Of a stretch of 43,883 nt of DNA, positions 7,087-15,882 are shown piece after piece (within the stretch, counting starts at the first letter, position 1; every line of letters begins with the position of its first letter). Origin of the DNA: Burkholderiales bacterium (GTDB lineage: Bacteria > Pseudomonadota > Gammaproteobacteria > Burkholderiales > Burkholderiaceae_C); assembly GCA_026932425.1 (NCBI GenBank), contig JAIXKN010000011.1, positions 83,728 through 127,610 of the forward strand. The letters are read 5' to 3'. The notes beneath the pieces were generated by a model. The model did not search any database, was not told the origin of the DNA, and was given only the letters and a program-made list of their open reading frames with translations. Both the position numbers and the translations under genes were made by a program.

Positions 7087-9474
7087 TCAATGCCCGAGCA
7101 TGCCCGGCGCACGCGCCGGGCGCCGCCGCGGAAACACGCGCTCGAGCCAGACGGCAAACGCCGGCAGCACCGTCATCGCCATCACCATGTTGACCATGAA
7201 CATGAAGGCCAGCAGCTTGCCCATGTCGGCCTGGAACTTGAGCGCCGAAAAGCTCCAGGTCGCGACACCGATGGCCAGCGTGATCGCGGTGAAGATCGTC
7301 GCCATGCCGGTCTCGAGGATCGCGTGCTCGACCGCCTTCACGATGCCCTGCCCGCTGGCCAGGTGCAGCTGCAGGCGGTTGTAGATGTAGAAGGCGTAGT
7401 CGACGCCGATGCCCACCGCGAGCACCATCACCGGCAGCGTGGCCACCGTCAGGCCGATCTCGAGCTCCTTCATGAACCAGTAGCCGATGAAGGTGCCCAC
7501 CGTCAGCGGCAGGCAGCAGGCGAGCACCGCGCGCAGGTCGCGGTAGACGAGGAAGACGAGGATGACGATGGCCGCGTAGACGTAGAGCATCATCGGCAGC
7601 TCGCTGGCGGCAACCTCCTCGTTGATCGCCGCGAGCACGCCGGCATTGCCCGCGGCCAGGCGGATCTTCACGCCCTGCATCGGCTCGCGCGCGCGGAAGT
7701 CCTTCACCGCGGCAATCAGCCGGTTGATGGTCGTCGCCTTGTGGTCGGCGAGGTAGACGTGCACCGCCGTCATGCTGCAGTCCTTGCGCATCATGCCGGG
7801 CACGCGGCCGATCTCGGTCGACAGCGCGGCGTAGTTGGCCGGGTCGATCGGGACCGCGGCCATCTTCGGATTGCCCTCGTTGTAGCCCTCGTTGTACTGG
7901 CGCAGCATCGACGAATACGAGCTCACGCCGAGCACGCCCTGCACCGGCTCGATCGCCCAGACGAAGCGGTCCTGGTAGGCGCCAAGGTCCACGCGCTCGC
8001 ACGAATCCGGCGGCGCCTCGAAGACGACGGTGAGCCAGTCCAGACCGGCGTCGTAGTTCTCGGCGATCGAGACCGCGTCGCGGTTGTAGCGGGCATCTTC
8101 GCGCAGCTCGGGCGCACCGGGCTGCAGCGTGCCGACGACGCGGTCGTGGCTCTGCCAGGCGGCCAGCACGAGCACGAGCGCGGCCAGCGCGAGTACGACC
8201 GGCGCGCGCCGCGGCTCGGCCAGGCGCACGACGGCGCGCAGCCAGGCCGCACGCTGCTCGCGCTTGACGATAGCCTTGTCGGCATACGCCTTGCCGACCT
8301 CGAAGTAGGAGGCGCCGAGCGGCAGCATCACGAGGTTGCTGATGACCTTGTAGGCCACGCCGATCGCCGCGGTGATCGCCAGTTCGCGCACCATCGGGAT
8401 CGGGATCAGCAGCAGCGTCATGAAGGTGACGAAGGCGGTGAGCAGGGCCAGCGTTCCCGGGATCAGCAAGCCGATGAAGCTCGCGCGCGCGGCCTGGCTG
8501 CAGGTCTTGCCGTGCGCGATCTCGCGCACGATGAAGTTGATCTGCTGCACGCCGTGCGAGACGCCGATGGCGAACACGAGAAAGGGCACGAGCACGGCCA
8601 GCGGATCGAGCCCGTAGCCCAGCAGCCGCAGCGTGCCGAACTGCCACACGAGCGAGGCCAGCGAGCAGCCGATCGCCAGCAGCGTGAAGCGCAGCGAATG
8701 GCAGTACCAGTAGACCGCCAGCGCGGTGAGCACGAGCGCCACCAGACAGAACTCGAGCACCGCCGACGCGCCCGCGGCGATGTCGCCGACCTGCTTGGCG
8801 AAGCCGATGATCTGGACCTCGAAGTCCTTGTCCTCGAAGGGCTTGCGGATCTGCTCCTCGAGCACGTCGTTGTAGGCGACGTAATCGATCGGCACGCCCT
8901 TGGCGTCGAACTCGTTGAGCTCGGCGGTGATCATCGCGCTGGCCTGGTCGCGCGAGACGAGCACGCCGATGTAGCCGCCCTGGCTGGCCGAGCGGCCGAT
9001 CATCGCGATCGCCGCCTCGTCCAGACCCGCCGGGGTGATCGTCCCGGGGATGATCGGGTCGGCGCGAAAACCCTCCTCGGTGATCTCGTTGACGAAGGCG
9101 TTGGGCGTCCACAGCGACTGCACGCTGCCGCGCGAGACGTAGGGCAGCGCCATCACCGCCTGCGTCACCTCGTAGAGCCGCGTCAGCCCTTCGCGCGTCC
9201 AGATCTTGCCCTGCCGCGCGCGCACCGTGAAGGTCAGCCGGTTGGCGCCCAGCAGGTCGTTGCGGTATTCCTTGAACGTGGCCACGTACTCGTGGCCGAT
9301 CGGCATCTGCTTCTCGAAGCCGGCCTCCATGCGCAGCTGCAGCGCGAACAGGCCCATCGCGACCGTGAGCGCCAGCAGTGCGAGCAGGATCGGCGTGCGG
9401 CGGCGAAAGAGGCGGTCCTCGATCCCCTGCAGCACGCGCAGCAGCACCGAAGGCGGGTTCGATTCGGAGGCCAT
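7087..9474 (-). CDS. RND superfamily (MMPL/HpnN-like) transporter
   Basis: A 795-residue inner-membrane protein with the duplicated RND layout: one N-terminal helix (about 28-46), a periplasmic loop, a bundle of five helices from about 235 to 390, a second transmembrane start near 430, a second loop, and five helices from about 620 to 780. The motif AVGIGVDYAFYIYNR in the second half contains the intramembrane Asp typical of proton-driven RND/MMPL proteins; the first half has VFAIGVSHGVQQINF at the equivalent place, lacking the Asp. It belongs to the single-subunit lipid or hydrophobic-compound exporters rather than the AcrB drug pumps. DUF1302 and DUF1329 genes lie directly upstream in the same direction and probably act with it. 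Confidence 0.9.
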   Translation of the reverse strand: MASESNPPSVLLRVLQGIEDRLFRRRTPILLALLALTVAMGLFALQLRMEAGFEKQMPIGHEYVATFKEYRNDLLGANRLTFTVRARQGKIWTREGLTRLYEVTQAVMALPYVSRGSVQSLWTPNAFVNEITEEGFRADPIIPGTITPAGLDEAAIAMIGRSASQGGYIGVLVSRDQASAMITAELNEFDAKGVPIDYVAYNDVLEEQIRKPFEDKDFEVQIIGFAKQVGDIAAGASAVLEFCLVALVLTALAVYWYCHSLRFTLLAIGCSLASLVWQFGTLRLLGYGLDPLAVLVPFLVFAIGVSHGVQQINFIVREIAHGKTCSQAARASFIGLLIPGTLALLTAFVTFMTLLLIPIPMVRELAITAAIGVAYKVISNLVMLPLGASYFEVGKAYADKAIVKREQRAAWLRAVVRLAEPRRAPVVLALAALVLVLAAWQSHDRVVGTLQPGAPELREDARYNRDAVSIAENYDAGLDWLTVVFEAPPDSCERVDLGAYQDRFVWAIEPVQGVLGVSSYSSMLRQYNEGYNEGNPKMAAVPIDPANYAALSTEIGRVPGMMRKDCSMTAVHVYLADHKATTINRLIAAVKDFRAREPMQGVKIRLAAGNAGVLAAINEEVAASELPMMLYVYAAIVILVFLVYRDLRAVLACCLPLTVGTFIGYWFMKELEIGLTVATLPVMVLAVGIGVDYAFYIYNRLQLHLASGQGIVKAVEHAILETGMATIFTAITLAIGVATWSFSALKFQADMGKLLAFMFMVNMVMAMTVLPAFAVWLERVFPRRRPARAPGMLGH

Positions 9475-9559
9475 GCTCGGTGGCGTTCGATCGGGCGGCG
9501 CGGCGGCGTGCGCGAGCGGTCCGGCGCTTCGCGACGCCGGACCGCTGCTGGGCCCGCGT

Positions 9560-11218
9560 TCAGAAGTTGCGGGAGACGGCGATGCCGAAGAAGTCGCGGT
9601 CCTTCAGCGGCTGGTCCAGCAGTTCCTTGCCGTTGAAGAAGCGCGCGTAGTTCAGCGTGATCTGCCACTTCGCCGGGTTCTGGATGAAGCTGAGCATCAG
9701 GTTGACCGACTTCGCACCCTTCATGAAGAGGCCGGAGAGATTGGGTGTGCGCCCCGACACGGCCTGGAAGTAGTAGATCTCGGGCATCACCTGCCAGCCC
9801 GGGATGATGGTGCCGTCGTAGACCCAGCTGAAATCGAAGTTGAAGCCCCAGGACGTGCGCGTGCCCCTGGGCACGGGCGTGCCGTTGACGTCGGTGAGCT
9901 GACCCCAGCCCCAGCCGCCGGCGGTGACGAAGTCGCCGTCGTAGCTTTGCTTCAGATGCGGGTAGTTGATCGCCACCGCCTCGAAGAGCAGGGTTGCCGT
10001 CTGCGCGCCCAGCGCCTTCAGGATGCCGCCGCCGACGTCGGGCGTGAGGCTCAGCAGCGCCGTGCCGTGCCACTGCCAGCGCGCCTCGTCGACCCAGCAG
10101 TTGCCGTTGCGCGAGGCGCAGCCGCTCGTTGCCGGATTGAGCGAGACCGCGTCGCGCGGGCGGTAGGACAGCTCGGTGCCGATGGCCCAGTCGCCGACCG
10201 GGAAATTGGCGCTCACGCCGTAGAGCTTGCGGTCCTCGACGTGCACCCAGCCCATCGCGCCGGTGCCGTCGATGTCGAGGCTGAAGTTGGGCGTCTTGTC
10301 GTGGTAGTTCATCGCGTAGACGCCGAGGTTGAGCTGCATGCCCTGCGGCTCGTAGCGCAGCGCCACGCCCCACTGGCCGGAGTTGCGCGCCTTCTTCTCC
10401 TCGAGCCCGTAGGCCGCGTGGCCCTTGCCCAGGCCGTTGACGACCGACCAGTAGCTGCCCGTGGGCGGGAAGTAGCTCTTGTTCCAGTTCGTCTGCACGT
10501 AGGCCTCGAAGTTCAACCCGCGCGCCAGACCGCTGGCGAAGCTGATCATCGGTGCCGGCAGGTAGACCTCCTTGAGCTGCGTTCCCGGCTGCGACAGGCG
10601 CATGATGTCCATCGCGTTGGTGCTGTTGATGCCGCCGGGCAGGAACAGGCTCTCGCCCCAGGAGACGACCTGGTTGCCCACGCGCACGCGCGCCGTCTGG
10701 TCCCCGAGCTGGAAGGACTTGGAGACCCAGAGATCGAGCAGCCGCGCCTTGAACCTCAGGTCCTTGCGCGCGTCGCTGGCCAGGCCGTCGGTGAGCTCGG
10801 GCGGCGTGGTCGCGCTCAGGATGCCGGTCGTGTGCGTCGCCGCGAAGTCCTTGACCCAGTTGACGCGGCCGAGGAAGGTGATGTCGCCCGGCGCCTTCAG
10901 CAGCAGCTCGTGGTTGCCCTTCAGGTAGCCGGTGAAGAGGTCGCCGCGGCCGTAGTTGAGGTCGCCCTGGTCACCGAGCGCCGAGGTCGGCGCCAGGCAG
11001 CCCGCGGGGGCGCCGGGGCCGGTGGCGCCTTCGGTCACCGCCTCGCAGCTCGGCGAGCGCGCACGGATGCCCACGCCCGACGAGATCGTCGAGTCGAAGT
11101 TGCCGCGGACATCGCCGAACTCGAAGGTGAAGGCCTGCGCCGTGCCGAATCCGCCGGCAAGCAGTGCGGTCAGCGCAGCCACGGCCACGGGGCGGCGCGG
11201 GAATCGGGTTGCTTTCAC
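9560..11218 (-). CDS. DUF1302 family outer-membrane-type protein
   Basis: A 552-residue exported protein. I place the start at the GTG at 11218, which has GAGGAGGG 5-10 bases upstream and opens directly into a signal peptide (VKATRFPRRPVAVAAL, then small residues, with cleavage after AQA). The mature protein starts FTFEFGDVRGNFD and ends with aromatic Phe (RNF), as in outer-membrane barrels, with alternating amphipathic strands throughout. DUF1302 proteins are almost always paired with DUF1329, which follows the same order here (DUF1329 upstream, 40 bp apart). They are thought to help move hydrophobic compounds across the outer membrane; substrate unknown. Confidence 0.9.
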   Translation of the reverse strand: MKATRFPRRPVAVAALTALLAGGFGTAQAFTFEFGDVRGNFDSTISSGVGIRARSPSCEAVTEGATGPGAPAGCLAPTSALGDQGDLNYGRGDLFTGYLKGNHELLLKAPGDITFLGRVNWVKDFAATHTTGILSATTPPELTDGLASDARKDLRFKARLLDLWVSKSFQLGDQTARVRVGNQVVSWGESLFLPGGINSTNAMDIMRLSQPGTQLKEVYLPAPMISFASGLARGLNFEAYVQTNWNKSYFPPTGSYWSVVNGLGKGHAAYGLEEKKARNSGQWGVALRYEPQGMQLNLGVYAMNYHDKTPNFSLDIDGTGAMGWVHVEDRKLYGVSANFPVGDWAIGTELSYRPRDAVSLNPATSGCASRNGNCWVDEARWQWHGTALLSLTPDVGGGILKALGAQTATLLFEAVAINYPHLKQSYDGDFVTAGGWGWGQLTDVNGTPVPRGTRTSWGFNFDFSWVYDGTIIPGWQVMPEIYYFQAVSGRTPNLSGLFMKGAKSVNLMLSFIQNPAKWQITLNYARFFNGKELLDQPLKDRDFFGIAVSRNF

Positions 11219-11258
11219 GTCTTGTCCCTCCTCGGTTTGCTGCTGGGGCGGGCGCGCA

Positions 11259-12653
11259 TCAGCGCTCGCTGACGGCACGCAGGTTGTCGGCGGTGTAGAA
11301 GTTGGTCGTCATGCGCGGGCCCTTGGGCTCGGTCAGGTACTGCACGTCCTTGCCGGTGCCCGCGGCGTGCATGTCGAACACGTAGCGCCCTTCGGAGAGG
11401 ATGTTCTGCACGAACGCCGAGGTGTCGCAGGAGCCGGTCTCGTAGACCGGGATCAGGAAACCTTCGCGCACCTTGAAGACCTTGCCCTGGGCGTCGAAGT
11501 CATCGGCGACGGTGAGGTTCCAGCTGTCCTCGTCGAGGTAGAAGACGCGCTTGGGCGCGGTGTGGCGCATGCCCTTCTTGACCGTGGCCTCGACCACCCA
11601 GACGCGGTGCAGCTCGTAGCGGCGATGCCCCGGGTCGACGAAGTCGGGCTTGGTGATGTCCTCGACCTTGCCGCTGAAGTCGTAGGCGCCGAAGGCGTTG
11701 TAGAGGACGTAGAGCTCCTTCTTGCCCACGAGCTTCCAGTCGAAGCGGTCGAAGGTGCCGTTGAAGACGAAGGGCTCGTCCAGCGTGTAGAGGTTCTCGA
11801 AGCCGATCTGCGGCGAGTCGTACGAGTAGGTCGGCATGCGGCGCACGCGCCGCTGGCCGGGGAAGTAGTAGAAGGTCTCGCTGCCGGCGGTGTCCAGGTA
11901 GTAGGTGATCGCAAGCGCCTGCCCGGCCAGCGCGGGCGGCGAGTTGTAGCCGAAGTAGGCGTTGTATTCGATCGGCGGCAGCTTGGAGAGCAGCGTCGAG
12001 CCCTTGGCTCCCCAGGGGTAGAAGGCGGTGAACTCCTGGCCGGCGCGGATCCACTCTTCGCTGCCCTTGCGCGGCGACAGCGTCGTGACCGTGTTCTTGT
12101 AGTCCATGCCCACGCCGCGGTAGCGCATCTTGCTGTTCCACATCGCCTCGATGCCGGTCTCCGGCAGCGGGAAGGGGACGCCGGGAACGACCGCCTCCTT
12201 CAGGCCCCAGCCGTCGTCGGCGAGCTTGGAGGTACCGACGCTCTTCTTCGTGTTCTCGGCGACGAAGTCGGGCACGCCGCAGGTGCGCCGCGTCGGGTAG
12301 ACGTCCATGCGGTAGCCCTTGACCTGCTTGAGCGTGGCGAGCTGTCCGGCCGAGAGCTTGTCGGCATACTTGTCGGCATTGCCGGCGTCGATCGAGAACA
12401 GTGGCTTGTCGCCCTTGTGCTTGAAGTGCTCGCTGCGCAGCTTGCCCCAGGCCCAGCTGCCGTCGGAGGCGGGCTGGTTGCCCGCCCAGGGCGGGATCGC
12501 GCCGTCCTTGTTGGCACCCTTCTCGGCGCCGGTCGGGGTGAGTTCGGTGCCAAGGCGTGAGGCGTCGGCGGCAGCGGCGCCGCTGACACCGAGACAGGCC
12601 AGCAGCAGCGCGAGGGACGCGCGGGTCAGGGCACGGTTGCGAGAGTCGCTCAT
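11259..12653 (-). CDS. DUF1329 family exported protein
   Basis: A 464-residue protein starting at 12653 with a GGAGA ribosome site 8 bases upstream. A signal peptide (TRASLALLLACLGVSGAAAA) precedes the mature start, which reads RLGTELTPTGAEKGAN, the conserved DUF1329 opening. Family features include WAGNQPA, the YPTRRTCGVPDF segment and the GHRRYELHRVWVVEATVKKG stretch. It resembles LolB/LolA-like lipid-binding folds, so a periplasmic carrier role for a hydrophobic substrate is likely but unproven. It is the first gene of the minus-strand cluster DUF1329-DUF1302-RND-ALDH-Ycf48, and is divergent from the AraC regulator gene. Confidence 0.9.
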   Translation of the reverse strand: MSDSRNRALTRASLALLLACLGVSGAAAADASRLGTELTPTGAEKGANKDGAIPPWAGNQPASDGSWAWGKLRSEHFKHKGDKPLFSIDAGNADKYADKLSAGQLATLKQVKGYRMDVYPTRRTCGVPDFVAENTKKSVGTSKLADDGWGLKEAVVPGVPFPLPETGIEAMWNSKMRYRGVGMDYKNTVTTLSPRKGSEEWIRAGQEFTAFYPWGAKGSTLLSKLPPIEYNAYFGYNSPPALAGQALAITYYLDTAGSETFYYFPGQRRVRRMPTYSYDSPQIGFENLYTLDEPFVFNGTFDRFDWKLVGKKELYVLYNAFGAYDFSGKVEDITKPDFVDPGHRRYELHRVWVVEATVKKGMRHTAPKRVFYLDEDSWNLTVADDFDAQGKVFKVREGFLIPVYETGSCDTSAFVQNILSEGRYVFDMHAAGTGKDVQYLTEPKGPRMTTNFYTADNLRAVSER

Positions 12654-12991
12654 GATCGTGTCTCCATTTGCCGGAATGCCCGGTAGCTTTTTGGTGTCTG
12701 CAGCGGCCGCGCTCGCGCGAACACGCTTCCCGCCGGTCGGTGCCGGGGCCGGGCGAAAGGTCCGCGCCTGCCCTGGACAGCGCAAAAGATAGCTTGCGAG
12801 CCGCCGCGACCGTGATCCCGGATCGGCAAGGGCGAGCCTCCGGCCCTGCGCCAGATCAAGAAAACGGCGCCGGCACCGCCGACTGCTTGCTCATCCGAGG
12901 GCTTTCACCGAGCACGTGTGCGCCGGTGCGGACCACACTGCCAGCCACACCTGCGGTCGTCGACTCGCCGGCAGGCCGCACCCGACCTGCG
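12654..12991. promoter_or_regulatory. Divergent intergenic region between the DUF1329 gene and the AraC regulator
   Basis: 338 bp without a convincing gene. It must hold the promoter of the minus-strand cluster and of the regulator. An open frame extends upstream of the regulator start but is only high-GC read-through without family similarity. I could not pick out a good promoter or operator by eye. Confidence 0.4.
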
Positions 12992-13987
12992 ATGCTCCAC
13001 GCCAGTTCCAGCACCCATGCCCCGGCGGCGCGGCCCGCCGCCGCGGACTACGCCTACACGCGCACCGCCAACCACGATGCCGACGAAGCCGCCCAGCGCC
13101 TGCACGCCTGGGACCAGACCTACCGCCAGCTCACGCCGGGCCGCTTCGAGGGCTTGACGACGGATTTCTGGTTCGAGCCGATGCAGCTCTTTCGCGAGCG
13201 CAGCAACCGCCGCATCCACCAGGCCGGGCGCTCATGGTCCGGCTCGGTCACCTTCGGCATCCTGCTGTCGATCGACGGCCCGGTGCGCTTCTGCGGCCAG
13301 GCGATGGATCTGGACTCGATGATGATGCTCAGCGGCACCGACGAGCTCGACCTCGTCACATCGCCGATGCTCGACATCGTCGGCATCGCGATTCCGCAGG
13401 ATCGACTGACCTGGCTCGACGCGTCGGGCCGCGGCGCCGGCGAACGCGGGCCGATGAACCGCCTCTTGCGCCTGAGGCCGGCCGCGGCGGCGCGGCTGCG
13501 CGAGGTGATGCAATCGATCTTCGACACCATCGAAGCCGATCCCTCGCGGCTGTCCGCGGCCGCGGTTCGCGAGCAGGTGCGCGACGACGTGATCGATGCG
13601 CTCGCGGCGGCGACCTGGCAGGGCGTCGTCGAGGCCGCGCCGGGGCGGCGCCACCTCAACCGGCGCAGCGTGGTGCAGCGCGCAACCGAGCATGTGCTCG
13701 CGCACCGCGGTGAGCCGGTGTCGGTGGAGCAGCTGTGCGAATGCGTCAAGGTCTCGCGGCGCAGCCTGCAGTACGCCTTCGAGCACACGCTGGGCATCTC
13801 ACCGCTCGAGTATCTGCGCGTGGCGCGGCTGCACGGCGTGCGCCGCGAGCTGAAATCGACGCCACGCGGCACGGCATCGATCCAGGACGTCGCCGCGCGC
13901 TGGGGCTTCTGGCACCTGGGTCACTTCACCACGCACTACCGGCAGCTCTTCGGCTGCCGGCCCTCGGAGACGCCAAGACCGGTCTGA
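12992..13987 (+). CDS. AraC-family transcriptional regulator (EutR/QhpR-like)
   Basis: A 331-residue regulator. The C-terminal 90 residues (about 243-331) are a double helix-turn-helix AraC domain: VSVEQLCECVKVSRRSLQ forms the first HTH, and SIQDVAARWGFWHLGHFTTHY with FGCRPSE forms the second with the family signature. The N-terminal 200 residues resemble the sensor region of EutR-type AraC regulators. I take the ATG at 12992; the frame is open for another 108 codons upstream but those residues look like random high-GC translation. The known regulator of qhp operons (QhpR) is also AraC-type, so this gene is a candidate activator of the operon at 15883-24550, and possibly of the divergent DUF1329 cluster. 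Confidence 0.85.
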   Translation: MLHASSSTHAPAARPAAADYAYTRTANHDADEAAQRLHAWDQTYRQLTPGRFEGLTTDFWFEPMQLFRERSNRRIHQAGRSWSGSVTFGILLSIDGPVRFCGQAMDLDSMMMLSGTDELDLVTSPMLDIVGIAIPQDRLTWLDASGRGAGERGPMNRLLRLRPAAAARLREVMQSIFDTIEADPSRLSAAAVREQVRDDVIDALAAATWQGVVEAAPGRRHLNRRSVVQRATEHVLAHRGEPVSVEQLCECVKVSRRSLQYAFEHTLGISPLEYLRVARLHGVRRELKSTPRGTASIQDVAARWGFWHLGHFTTHYRQLFGCRPSETPRPV

Positions 13988-14074
13988 GCACGGCCTGAGC
14001 ACGGCCGCGGCGCGAAGGCCGCGCAGCGAGTCCGGCCGCTCCGGGCCGCGCGGTCCGGAGCGTCTGGTCGCGTC
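13988..14074. terminator. Convergent GC-rich intergenic stretch
   Basis: The AraC gene and the permease gene converge here. The stretch has dyad-rich GC sequence (for example CCGGCCGCTCCGGGCCGCG and CCGCGCGGTCCGGAGCG) that can form hairpins, but no T-run follows, so intrinsic termination is only possible. Confidence 0.3.
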
Positions 14075-15514
14075 CTATCGCCCGTGCACGTTGAATTGTT
14101 CGAGGTCGGCGGCGAGGCCGTTGTAGACCGCGGGTCGCGCGCGCCGGAGGTAGGCCCCGTAAAAAATGCCGACGACGACGGCCAGCACGAGCAGCAGCGG
14201 AAGCGCGAGGATCAGCGGATTCTCCGAACCGGCGACGATCCTGAAATTCAGCACCGCCAGCGTCACGATCACCAGCAGCCCGAGAAAACCGACGCCCGGC
14301 GCGACGAGCGTGCTCCACAGTCGCGGGTCGCTGCGCTTGCGAAACCACATCACGATGGACAGCGCCGCCAGCGCCTGCAGCACGAGGATGGAGAGCGTGC
14401 CGAAGCCGAGCATCGCCGGCACCAGGGTCTCGATCGGGTTCAGTCCGGCGAGCGCGAACAGGCCCGCGACGATCGCCGCGAATCCCGCCTGCACCACGCC
14501 GGCGGTGGCCGGCGCGCCGTTCTCGCGCGTACGGCACAGGCCCACCGGCAGCACGCGCGCGCGACCCAGGGCGTAGAGGTAGCGCGTCGCCGAGTTGTGG
14601 AAGGCGAGCATCGCCGCGAAGAGGCTCACGAGCAGCAGCACCTGCATCACCACCGCCATCGTGTCGCCAAGATAGCTGCGCCCGAGCGAGAACACCAGGT
14701 CGCCATCGGCCAAGTGCTTCAAGGCGACCTCCTGCGCCTGCTCGACGCCGGTGGCGGTGACCACGGCCCAGGTCGTCACGCCCAGGATGACGCCGATCGC
14801 GATGATCGCCGTGTAGGTCGCGCGCGGGATCGTCTTCATCGGGTTCCTCGCCTCCTCGCTGAAGAGCGAGGTCGCCTCGAAGCCGAGGAAGCCGGTGGAT
14901 GCCAGCAGCAGCCCGATCGGCAGCGAACCCGAGAGCGCCGCCTTCGTGCCGAAGGCCGAGACGTCGAAGCCGTGCCGCATGAAGACGGCCACGTCGAAGA
15001 CGACCAGCATCAGCACCTCGAGCACCAGGAAGACGCCGAGGATGCGCGAACTGAAATCGATGCCCGATCGCGCCATCACGAAGCTCGCCACGATGGACAG
15101 GAAGCCCCAGGCGTACCAGTGCAGGTCAAAGCCGGTGAGATCGGCGATCACCACCTGCATGAAGAAGCCGCTGGTGCCGATCGTGCCGACAACGAAGAAG
15201 TTGTAGCCCAGCGTCGCGATGAGCCCGGCGATGAGCCCGCCGGTGCGCCCCAGGCCCTTGACGACGAAGGCGTAGAAGCCGCCCGCGTTGACGAGCTGGC
15301 GCGACATCTGCGCGTAGCCGACGGCGAACAGCAGCAGCACGAGCGAGACGATCAGGAAGGACACCGGCGTGCCGCCGCCGTTGCCCAGCGCGATGGCCAG
15401 CGCCGCGACGACGACGATGCCGGTCAGCGGCGCCACCGCGGCGAGCACCAGGAAGACGATGCCCGCAACCCCGAGGGCGTCGCGATGCAAGGCGCTGTGC
15501 GGTTCCTGAGTCAT
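14075..15514 (-). CDS. APC-superfamily amino acid/amine permease
   Basis: A 479-residue integral membrane protein with about 12 hydrophobic segments. The first helix region has the APC pattern VLAAVAPLTGIVVV, and the conserved GFLGFEATSLFSEEARNP segment (near residue 220) is typical of the family, as is HNSATRYLYALGRARVLP in helix 8. The ribosome site AAGGAGA is 4-5 bases from the ATG. APC permeases move amino acids, ethanolamine, polyamines and similar amines. Next to an AraC-type regulator and divergent from the amine dehydrogenase operon, it probably imports the amine inducer or an amine-derived nutrient. The exact substrate cannot be read. Confidence 0.9.
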   Translation of the reverse strand: MTQEPHSALHRDALGVAGIVFLVLAAVAPLTGIVVVAALAIALGNGGGTPVSFLIVSLVLLLFAVGYAQMSRQLVNAGGFYAFVVKGLGRTGGLIAGLIATLGYNFFVVGTIGTSGFFMQVVIADLTGFDLHWYAWGFLSIVASFVMARSGIDFSSRILGVFLVLEVLMLVVFDVAVFMRHGFDVSAFGTKAALSGSLPIGLLLASTGFLGFEATSLFSEEARNPMKTIPRATYTAIIAIGVILGVTTWAVVTATGVEQAQEVALKHLADGDLVFSLGRSYLGDTMAVVMQVLLLVSLFAAMLAFHNSATRYLYALGRARVLPVGLCRTRENGAPATAGVVQAGFAAIVAGLFALAGLNPIETLVPAMLGFGTLSILVLQALAALSIVMWFRKRSDPRLWSTLVAPGVGFLGLLVIVTLAVLNFRIVAGSENPLILALPLLLVLAVVVGIFYGAYLRRARPAVYNGLAADLEQFNVHGR

Positions 15515-15882
15515 CTTGTCTCCTTCGTGTCCGTATGTCCGATCGCGATCCCGACCGCGATCCCGACCGGAATCACGAACCTGATCGCGCGATGCGGCTG
15601 CGCGTCGCGTCGCGTCGCGAACGCTCGACGCTAGCGCGCGCGGGCACCCGCTGCGAAGCGGTGTTTGCCTGTAGCGATCATCGCCGGCTCCGCCGCGCGA
15701 GCGCGTTCCCGCCCGGTACGACCACGCTCTTTCTTGATCTGGACAAAGCCCTGCGCTCTGGGCTTGCCGTTTCGGGATAACGCGCGCTGTGCATCGCTGC
15801 CCACAATGGTTCGCATCCCTGTCATCGCGGCGGCCGCAGCCGTGTCGCGATGCCCCCGCTTCGGATCCGATGGAGACGCGCG
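15515..15882. promoter_or_regulatory. Divergent region between permease and qhp operon
   Basis: 368 bp without a supportable gene. It should contain the qhp operon promoter and the permease promoter. A short direct repeat, GCGATCCCGACC twice in tandem, lies at about 15546-15569 near the permease start, and might be a regulator site. No confident -35/-10 pair was found by eye. Confidence 0.4.

Noticed and set aside
5671..9636. A 1321-codon open frame on + and similar long frames opposite the RND and aldehyde dehydrogenase genes
   Set aside because: They are antisense to strongly recognised genes and rich in Arg, His, Asp and Ala, as expected for the complement of high-GC coding DNA. No domain could be seen.
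12668..12991. Upstream extension of the AraC regulator to 439 codons
   Set aside because: The extra 108 codons show no similarity to regulators and overlap the promoter region needed for the divergent DUF1329 gene.
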